Shown here one piece after another: positions 55,801-64,000 of a stretch of 64,000 nucleotides of DNA. Position 1 is the stretch's first letter. Each line of letters opens with the position of its first letter. A model generated the notes under the pieces. It had not been told where the DNA came from, ran no database searches, and was given only the letters and a program-made list of their open reading frames with translations. The translations under genes were made by a program, and so were the position numbers. The DNA is from Takifugu bimaculatus. Its lineage: Eukaryota > Chordata > Actinopteri > Tetraodontiformes > Tetraodontidae. The stretch covers positions 18,032,933-18,096,932 of the forward strand of contig CP034986.1 in NCBI GenBank assembly GCA_004026145.2. The letters run 5' to 3'.

Positions 55801-57030
55801 GTGTAATTTCTTCACCTCCTGAAAAAAAGTAATTCAAACATGATTGCATCCTCTTCTCTGCTGGCCAGAAGACTGATCCTCATTTATGAAAGGACTCTCA
55901 GCCCTCAATATTTGGCCAGTGGATCAGAAATGTGATTAGCCAAATTGACTTGGAAAATATAGGGTTTACATCACAGAATGTGTTGAAAAATCTACACTTA
56001 CTGGCAACCAAGGTAGTTTTCTCTGTCAACTGGACTGTGTTTCTTCTCTTTGAAGACGTTTCGCCTTCAAAGGCTTCTTACTGGCAACCATTCATAGACT
56101 TTGTTGAGGATATGTCAGTGATTATATACTTCATGATCGTGTTATGCCAATGCTTATCATCCAATGACCCATTGATCTATATGTGTATAGTGTGTGTACA
56201 GTACTATTTACCTACTTTCATAATTATAAATCTCAATCCTCCATGGTCAAGATTTCGCTTTCATCCTCTCTCTCTGTCGATATATTTCTGTGTGTGTGTG
56301 TGTGTGTGTGTGTAGTACCAAGGGGTGGGGCCTCGAAAAAACTTTTTTTGCCATTTCTGACCAAGGATTTTAAACACCAAATTTTCTTATGTCTTAAAAG
56401 ATTATACTGTTGTCTGAGGTGTGCTAAGTGTGAATTTGTCCAGACAATTAAAACAAATAGATCTTAAATATTAAACTTGAATACAGTATATATGACCATA
56501 AATCTTCATGTGTGGGGAAAGCCACCGACTACTGAGTCAGGACTTCCTGACTTATGGCGTGGAACGGACTGTAGTCAATCGAGACGCAAGCCGACTGAGT
56601 CTCAAGGATTAAGCATAAGTAAAAGAAATTCATGCATGCCCTGTCTTCCTCATTCCTTCTTCCTGTATGTCCTTTCCATGTTGCGTACTGTGTTGCTATG
56701 TTTCATCTTCAAGATTTCTGGCTTGGAGGATGAGATTCTAGATTGGCAGTGGGATAGAATCTTTATGTGTGTGATCTTCTGTGCTAGCATTGCTTGGCAA
56801 GGCCCCGCTAGTCCCCATGGTTCCATTTCCACACTGTGTGTCACCCTTCTTTGTCTACAAACAGTATGGGCCATTGAAGTGATACAGTTTTCTTGCACAT
56901 TGCAATTTTCACCTGACGAGAACTGTCGCGCAGTAGTCTCGAAATTTAGAAATTTGAATTTGAAATGCAGCTAAATTTGTTGACATTAAGGTCACTAAGG
57001 AGACACTTGTGAGTCCTGTGTGTATATTCA
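55801..57030. other. Intergenic with a (TG)n microsatellite
   Basis: (TG)n lies at about 56,289-56,314. The 127- and 165-codon frames here have low complexity or no motif, so I do not call genes. Confidence 0.45.
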
Positions 57031-57800
57031 GATTCAGATTCAGGTCCTTTATTGTCCCACACGGGGAAATTTACAGTGCAACAACAGCAAGAGCACGCAG
57101 AGAAAAATAAGGTAAAATCGAATAGAATAGAATTTGGAATATACCAAGAGGATGTATATTTACAATAATCCAGATAAATGGATACCTGGGCCCTGTATAC
57201 CTGTACATAATACAGAGGGTGAATACAATATAGATATCAGAATATATAATATTCAGATTGTGTTAGCGGGCATTATGTTTATTGTGCAGTCTGACAGCAG
57301 TCGGCAGGAAAGATCTGCGATACCTCTCCTTCACACAGCGAGGGTGGAGCAGCCGCTCACTGAAGGAGCTGCCCAGTGCTGCCAGGGTGTCCTGTAGGGG
57401 TGGGACGTGTTGTTCAACATGGATGACAGCTTAGCCATCCTCCTCCCATTTCCCACTACCTCCACTGAGTCCAGGGGACATCCCAGGACAGAGCTGGCCC
57501 TCCTTACCAGTCTGTCCATCCTCTTCCTGTCCCTGTCCATGATGCTACTGGACCAGCAGACTATCCCATAGAAAATGGCTGATCCCACCACAGTCATAGG
57601 AAGTCCTCAGGAGTGGTCCCTGCACTCTAAAAGACCTCAGCCTCCTGAGCAGGAACAGTCTGCTATTGCCCTTCTTGACAAGGGTGTCTGTGTTGTGTGT
57701 CCAGTCCAGGTTATTGTTTAGGTGAACACCCAGGTACTTGTAGGACTCCACCACGTCAACATCAGTTCCCAGGATGTTCACTGGTGCAGGCGGGGGGTTG
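57031..57800 (-). mobile_element. Rex1/CR1-like LINE 3' end
   Basis: On minus the coding pieces read Y-K-Y-L-G-V-H-L-N-N-N-L-D-W, R-L-F-L-L-R-R-L-R-S-F and then, after a frameshift near 57,600, Y-G-I-V-C-W-S-S-S-I, R-L-D-(R)-L-V-R-R-A. This is the end of a reverse transcriptase ORF of this LINE type. The 3' untranslated tail is at 57,040-57,330 with 'cctttattgtcccacacggg'. 5' truncated. Confidence 0.75.
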
Positions 57801-59843
57801 TTACGCCTGCGGATTGTTACGATATTGTGTTGTATAGAACATTGGTTAACTTTACAACTATTCCAAAGAGCAGAACAGAGGAGAATTTTCTTTGGGTACC
57901 CACCCTTTCACTCCATTTGCCAATATTTTAGTCAACTTTTTAATTTCTCAAAAAGGACAATAGATTATTGAATTAAGAAAACATGGCAACTATTGGACAG
58001 TCTTGAACCATCACACCAACAGATCACCCAATGGCATTATATATATACATATTATATATATTACATACATATAGAGTACAACATAAATTAGCATAGACAG
58101 GTAAGTACTGTAGAATGAGGGAAGACTAAAATGAGCGCAGAGCAGCATAGCATTCGTTCTAACAAGACCCATAGCATGTGGCTGTTTGCTGCACAGAGCA
58201 GGCACAAGTTGTGAGATGGGGGAAAAAAATGTTTTCAAGTGTTTTTAATTTGCATTAAAGATCAATTTTCAATGGAAATTTGACAGGGCCTCCTGTAAAC
58301 TAAAGAATCTGGGCTGTCATTTTTTCATGATTTTATGCACATTATTTTGATTAATTGCACCCTGGTTGTACATGGGACTTACTCCACTCGCCCTCCCTCC
58401 CTGTTGTAACACCTGAATGGGTTAAACCTCCAAAGATTAATGGAAGGTTTCTCTGGGCAGGGTCAGTGGGTGTGCTCGATGACTCTGTCTCTTTTTTTTA
58501 AATTGATGAATGTTTTATGTTATTACCCCTGAAGCTATAGCTAGTCATGAAAAAATAATTATTTTTAATGCATTTATCTATTTGCTGCTTTTGTTGTGAA
58601 TTTTCTCCCTCAACACTTTAAGACTTACTTTTGCAGTTTTTCCACATGTTGCTCTCCAAAGATCATGTGTGTTGACACATTTTTCTTGTTCATTAAGAGG
58701 TAGGCTTTTTTCCTTGCGCATGAAAATGATACAAAGCCATTATTTCTCACATTTGGCAATTAATTACAAAATTCTTCAGAGTGGCCTGACACCCAGCAGA
58801 TATTCCAGGAATGAATCAGTTCTGGCAGAAGCAATATGCAGACCCATTTAAATTTAATTGTGCTCCATAAATTGGGTTCATTAGTCAAGTACACAATAAT
58901 GATGCAAAGACATATTTTTTCCAATCCCGTAATTAGCAAGTGAAAAATACTAGAGGACAATTTTAGGACAATCTGGTGTTGCAAGGTTGATATTTTCCGA
59001 ATAGTTCACAAACCTCTACCATATTAGTTTATCTAGGTGCTGCTGAGGAAATGGACACTGGAGCAACTTAAGGTGGAGTGAGAGGGAGATACTGGCTCAT
59101 TGCTCTGCTGTCTGTTGTTACATGCACAGGAAGGAAGCTGAGACAGGTGATGCATTGATGGAAACAGCCTTGAAGGCTCCCTGTGACATTTAGATTGCTT
59201 TGTCTTTTGTTCACTGATAAGCTGACATTATTCCTTACTTTCTTTTAGCAGTGTTAAAAGAGACCTGGTGACAAGCAGGAAGTCAGGACAAAATACAACA
59301 GGAACACAAAACCTTTATGTAAGCTTATGTAGTCTGTTGGCACAAAGGCCAACAAGAAACATCTTTGCTGCACTCTTTACCCCACTGGATAATGAAAAAG
59401 GTTTATTTTGTTCAGGACTGAAGAGGTATATGACAATGATGTCTCTATTGTCTGCCCTATATTAACTGTTTGATACACCGATACCAGTAAATGCTACAAA
59501 TAAATTAAAATATGGAAAAGTGTTTGAATGTGCAGCCTTTGGCATGCTTGGGTAAAACATTAACAAAGCATTAAGACAAGATCAAAAAAAAACAACCCAC
59601 AGGACCTGAACCCTTTATCCATTTAGCAATTAACAAAAGGAAGTAAGATCTTCACTAGGCAAGGAAAAATATACTTAGAGCACAAAGACATTACAGCAAT
59701 GCATATAGTAACTAATAACTACAGGTAGTAGAATTCTGCATGTGCTCCCTGAAAAAGTAGACTACATTTGATTTTAAAAATGTAATGTTTTTTTTTTTAT
59801 TTTAGGATTTATTTCATTACATACAAGGTTCTAAAATTAATGA
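57801..59843. other. Intergenic, no gene recognised
   Basis: An AT dinucleotide-rich run lies at about 58,036-58,065. No supported frames. Confidence 0.5.
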
Positions 59844-60063
59844 CTAAATCAATAAATATACATCTGACATCTTCTTAAATGTTTTTGGGTTAATGCATAA
59901 TTTTTCATTCTTGACTTCGAGCCATACACTTTCAAAAAGACTGTTGAGGAGTTTGTCTGTGTCAACCATCACTTTTGCTTCGCTGCACACGTGGAAAACC
60001 ACCTTCTCCACAAAGAGGTTGACATAGACTTTAATCATCTGCATTTCTGCATCGTCAGAAAAA
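59844..60063 (-). pseudogene. Fragment related to the 533-residue gene downstream (exon or relic)
   Basis: The minus frame (66 codons from an ATG at 60,044) aligns with residues about 406-460 of the product of 61,674-63,275: K-V-Y-(V/I)-x-L-F-(V/L)-E-K-x-V-F-H, then S-(E/D)-A-K-V-M and a W-x-x-V-K-x-E-K block. About half the positions agree. A pyrimidine tract and AG (tgttttttctgacgatgcag) precede it, so it might be an internal exon of a multi-exon paralogue. No flanking homologous exons were found by eye. A truncated gene copy is equally likely. Confidence 0.6.
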
Positions 60064-61673
60064 ACAATGTAATAGGATCATTTTTGGTTTTTGATAGGTT
60101 AGAAATTACTACATGTATTTTTTTTAACTATGAGACATAGTGTTTGAGTCACAAACACCTGGGTCTTCTTGCAGCAGACATTTGCAAACAAGATTTTTCA
60201 CACTGACTGAAACAACAATGGTTGTAGATTGCAACAATTACCAAAACTCCAGTGACTTATTTTTTAAATCAATGTGGAACAAACAGGCTCTAAAAAGAAG
60301 AGTCTTCCTTTGTTTTTTGGATGGGAATGGAGCCTCAGGGAGTCCCACCCCTGCCATTCTGCTGATGAACAACACCTTGAAACAGCATTTGGCTTAAAAT
60401 AACCTTGCTGTCTTCGCATCAGGTGATGGTCCATAGTAGAAAAAATATATTTTTTGAAAACTACGCCTTTAGTAATTTCCCTGAATTAAGAGTCATGAGC
60501 AAAACTCAAGAGGAATCATAATTCAATTATGAACCTTCACTTGATAAATGGAGTTAATGTTGCAATTCTTTGAGCAACGTGACAGGTGATTCTTGGCCAC
60601 AGCTGAAGTCGGGGGAAAACATGGAGATTTTTCTCTGAAGTTTGTTACATCGACAGTTTGTAACGTTATGATATTTTCACTGTGTGACAGTCGGGGTTTA
60701 GCTGTCCCTCTGTGCATCTGACTGTTCAGATAAATACCTTCGTTATCAAGAGATTTTAATGAAATTTTCAGGAAATGATATTGGGACATTAAGGACGAGC
60801 TCATTAAATTTTTGATATGTTCCAAATTCCTGAAGGGAACCTGACATTGCTCCTAATGATCAATGCCAAGGGGTGGTGACCGGTTTGAAGGAGGTTTGCT
60901 GTCTCTGGTCTTTTTCTAGTTTAATGTGAAATTAGCACATTAGCACACAGTGCTTTAGCTAGCTTCTTGACATTCAATACTTATTCTCTAAGAGCTCCTG
61001 CAGATCTATTTTATGCTGGTGCATGTTGAACTCTCTCTCTATCTCTCGAGTATCACTGACTCCAGCGCTGCATACAGACTTTGGGCCCACCAACCCTTTC
61101 AGTTCTGAAACTGTATTTAGGATAACAAAGCACGCCTAATGTATTTGCATTTGTGTCAGATCCCCTTTCTATCCCTCCCCCTGCTCTATCTCAATGGAGG
61201 AGCCTCCTGGTCCGTGGTCCTTTGCTGGTTTCTTCCTATTAAAAGGGAATTTTTACTTGCCACGGTTTGCTCAGTGGAGTCAGGTTCCTGGTTTTTGTAA
61301 AGAATATAGACAGCAATCAATTACAACATGCCATGTAGATTTGAAGTAATTGAAATGAAAGTTTTGTTCTTTAATGAGATTCAAACTGATTGCTTAAGTG
61401 CAAGTTTAGGAAGTTTAGGAAGTTTCTCATGAAGCAAACGTTATTCGGCACGAGTAACGTTTGTTTGCTTGGAAAACAGATGCATTTTTGTCACAACCTT
61501 TAAAGGAAAATGAAAATACTGCTTTTGATTTGCAACATGCATTTCAAAGCAAAATGCACAACATCAAAGCATTGCCTTTTTACTAATTATACTCTTGTTA
61601 GCTATACTACACTCAAATTAACTCTAAACGTGCTTTGCGGTGAAACAAATTAACCAAAACAGCAAATATAATT
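60064..61673. other. Intergenic / upstream of the 533-residue gene
   Basis: No clear promoter element identified. A possible acceptor (ctcttgttag, about 61,592-61,601) precedes the gene. The segment at about 61,180-61,275 ('ttaaaagggaatttttactt') resembles a LINE-type 3' repeat, uncertain. Confidence 0.35.
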
Positions 61674-63275
61674 ATGATGGAGCACTTAATTCAGCAGGAA
61701 ATTAGGTATTTTTTTACAAGAATTACAAGAAAACAATGGCACTTGTTGACATCAGGTTCACCAGACTGCACCACCAAAATTCTTTCCACAGAGCTGAATT
61801 TGACTCTTGTATTAATTGTAACTGAGTCACTGTTCAAAGAACTGAATTCAGCAAAAGAATGCATACCTGGTGAGGATGCTTTGTCTCTTATTGAAGATTC
61901 ACTTTTGTTGAATGTATCTGGAGCCCTGGGCCTCCCAGTCAACAACAGAAGCTTGAGAATCCTGACAAGAATGATTCAACAAAGCGCCCAGGAAAATGCG
62001 CTGCTTTTCCTAAAACGGATTAAACGCTGTGATATCAATTTGGAAATTACCTCCCCAACCAAACTGAATCAAATCGTCAACCAGGTCATTAAAGTGTTCA
62101 TAGAAATAGGGCAAGAGACTCCTCTATTACACAAAAACAGAGAAGATGTAACAAAATGGGATCTGGCATCCTTCACCAATGTCTCATCAGAGGACGAGCT
62201 TAAAACTTCAATCCAGCATGAACACCTAGAGCTGCTGAATGACATCACTTCACTGTTGGTTGATGTTTCTGACTATTCTTTTAAGATAAGATCTGAAAGC
62301 TATTTGGAATTGCGAAGTATAGCAGATGGACCTTCTGCTTTACGCTATTTTCATTCCAAGTGGTTTCTTAAAGTGTGGATATGCTGCATGTTGCAGAGGC
62401 TGAAGAAGAAATACCCTCAGGATACCAAGGCAGTTAAAATGGAGATTGTTGATTCTATCATTGAGGGCCTTATATCTGCATTTGTGGATGTTGAAAATCA
62501 AGAAACTGGAAATGTAAATTCTTTACTGATGAAGTTCACAAAGTTCCCCTGTGACAATGTCCTGGAACTAACAGAAACTCTGAGGGATCTCGTGTTCCAG
62601 CATGCACTCACAAAGCAGAGCCAGGAGTCCGCTTGGGAGAAAGAGTTTCAGAGGAAATGGTCTGATCCTAACCCAGAGAGTGGCATTGGCATTGATACAT
62701 GGAGAAATGCATGTGTCTGTATTGTCATCTTGAACTGGTTCCACAACAGTCTGGCTGAGGAGAGTGTACCTCAGATCAGAGATGTTGTGCAGAGTCAACT
62801 GCAAACCAGTGCTCCAGAGCACGAATCTGCCAATCCAGTAAACTCAGAATGTGATGAAGCTGCAGATTGGCAGGATTTCAGCAAAGTGTATATCAGACTT
62901 TTTCTGGAAAAGGCAGTTTTCCACATTTACAGTGACGCAAAGGTGATGGCCAGGAACAGAGACAAAGTCATTGACGGTCTATTTGCAAAGATATGGCCCA
63001 AAGTCAAGTGCGAAAAAATATATGTCACTGATAGAACTTTTCGAAGCTTTGACAGAGCGATCCACCGTGGGCTTTGCAGAGGGAACACGATTGTAGAAAC
63101 GTTGCATTTCATGAATACTCTGGATCCACTGGTTGTGGATTTTATGATTTCCTTCATCAGAAAACGACTCATGACGCCACCAGAAGAACAGCATCCTGTG
63201 GAAAGAATTTTCTCAACCTTGGGCCATCAGCTCAGCACACTCTTCACCCCCACATCTTTTTTTCATAGGCAGTGA
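61674..63275 (+). CDS. Uncharacterised helical protein, 533 residues, single exon
   Basis: A clean frame from the first of two adjacent ATGs to TGA. An in-frame TGA lies 31 bases upstream (61,641), so this is the first possible start unless an upstream exon is joined by splicing. I see no signal peptide, membrane segment, zinc finger or enzyme motif. The protein is mostly helical by composition, with Leu/Ile-rich amphipathic stretches (about 70-130, 260-330) and a charged C-terminal half. Residues about 400-470 are shared with the fragment at 59.8 kb, and this block may be a conserved domain. I do not recognise the family. The length and complexity make chance very unlikely. A single 1.6 kb exon could be a retrocopy or simply an intronless or last exon. 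Function is unknown. Confidence 0.7.
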   Translation: MMEHLIQQEIRYFFTRITRKQWHLLTSGSPDCTTKILSTELNLTLVLIVTESLFKELNSAKECIPGEDALSLIEDSLLLNVSGALGLPVNNRSLRILTRMIQQSAQENALLFLKRIKRCDINLEITSPTKLNQIVNQVIKVFIEIGQETPLLHKNREDVTKWDLASFTNVSSEDELKTSIQHEHLELLNDITSLLVDVSDYSFKIRSESYLELRSIADGPSALRYFHSKWFLKVWICCMLQRLKKKYPQDTKAVKMEIVDSIIEGLISAFVDVENQETGNVNSLLMKFTKFPCDNVLELTETLRDLVFQHALTKQSQESAWEKEFQRKWSDPNPESGIGIDTWRNACVCIVILNWFHNSLAEESVPQIRDVVQSQLQTSAPEHESANPVNSECDEAADWQDFSKVYIRLFLEKAVFHIYSDAKVMARNRDKVIDGLFAKIWPKVKCEKIYVTDRTFRSFDRAIHRGLCRGNTIVETLHFMNTLDPLVVDFMISFIRKRLMTPPEEQHPVERIFSTLGHQLSTLFTPTSFFHRQ

Positions 63276-64000
63276 TCCAACATGTGCTTATTTCTTCAGT
63301 GCCCCCCTCATTCCAGGGACTTTGCTTAACTCAACAGACATGTTTGAAATAACTCACCTTCCTCAACTGAACAAACTGATTGATTAGGTGGTAAAAGTGT
63401 TTAAAGCAAATATGGACAGATTTCTTTCTCAGTCAGAAAACATGAAGATGATATTTGTATTTGTCACTTTGAAAGGATAAACAAGTGAATGTGGTCGAAC
63501 GCAACCATAATACAGCGCGACCCCATAGGGTGTTGGGAAAAATAAGATCAAGCACAATATAAGTTAATTATAATTGCTGGAAGCAAAATGCAAGCACTTA
63601 AGCATAAATCAGTTTGATGTATGAATTGTGATTTAACGTAAATATGTTCTGTGTCTTGATGGCTCCAGGAAAGCAGGAGTCTCAGAATCTGAATGTATGT
63701 TTTACCTTGTCTGTGTCATCTTGAAGGAAAGTAATTTAAAAGTTCGTGTCCAGTGTGTGAGGAGTCCTTAATGATGATGCTTGCTTGGCTGAGGCAGTGG
63801 GACAAAATGATTTCACTAATAGTCAATAAACCAAAAGAAAATATGAATAAAAGCCCCTTGAATAAATAGGATACATCATCTACAGGTATCGCCGCCTTCA
63901 GAGCTGCATACTGACCTCCGACCCCGCTGAGCGACTCAACTTGACTCTAAAGGCAGCTTACTTTACTTAATATAATGTATTTCTGTATGTATTTTCTATG
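63276..64000 (+). other. Downstream region with candidate poly(A) signals
   Basis: AATAAA occurs at 63,825-63,830, 63,846-63,851 and 63,861-63,866, a cluster about 550-590 bases after the stop codon of the 533-residue gene. They are plausible 3' end signals for it. No further coding frame was recognised before the window ends. Confidence 0.45.

Noticed and set aside
55932..56974. 127- and 165-codon plus frames
   Set aside because: One runs into a (TG)n microsatellite and the other has no motif; neither is supported.

Overview
The window looks like teleost fish DNA. It is A+T-rich and gene-poor. It carries a typical fish set of transposons: L2/Maui-like and Rex1/CR1-like LINEs, pogo-like, Tc1-like and PIF/Harbinger DNA transposons, a Penelope-like remnant and tRNA-derived SINEs. 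Identification rests on reading the sequence and on family memory; no database was searched.

Bases 1 to about 11,450 (minus strand) hold most of an apparently intact endogenous retrovirus. In its own direction it has a 5' LTR (TATA box, AATAAA), a primer binding site matching the 3' end of tRNA-Arg, a strong splice donor, gag, an amber readthrough site, pol, env, and a fourth open frame downstream of env that runs off the left edge. The 3' LTR lies outside the window. The tRNA-Arg primer, same-frame gag-pol and extra 3' frame recall snakehead retrovirus of fish. Three things stand out: a putative 2H phosphoesterase domain (two H-x-T motifs) between protease and reverse transcriptase; an Env cytoplasmic tail built from four 9-residue repeats, each with a tyrosine motif; and the undescribed 3' frame (217 codons, no stop).

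Bases 11,460-15,870 are a decayed L2-like LINE (plus strand) split by a 1.38 kb pogo-like element at a TA target. This element encodes an intact 187-residue protein that keeps the helix-turn-helix and the C-terminal transposase part but lacks the catalytic core. Bases 16,000-46,900 are mostly intergenic, with scattered remnants: a TA MITE (19.55 kb), a deleted Harbinger element (20.3-21.9 kb), SINEs, a Tc1-like MITE (31.8 kb), LINE tails, a LINE reverse transcriptase relic (38.6-39.8 kb) and a hAT-like relic (40.2-41.4 kb).

Bases 46,984-57,800 are dense in retroelements: a multiply deleted L2-like LINE, Penelope and gypsy-like scraps, another L2-like LINE split by a second pogo-like element, an L1-like relic and a Rex1/CR1-like 3' end. 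The only likely host gene is a 533-codon single-exon frame at 61,674-63,275 (plus). A related fragment lies on the opposite strand at 59.8-60.1 kb. I do not recognise this family.
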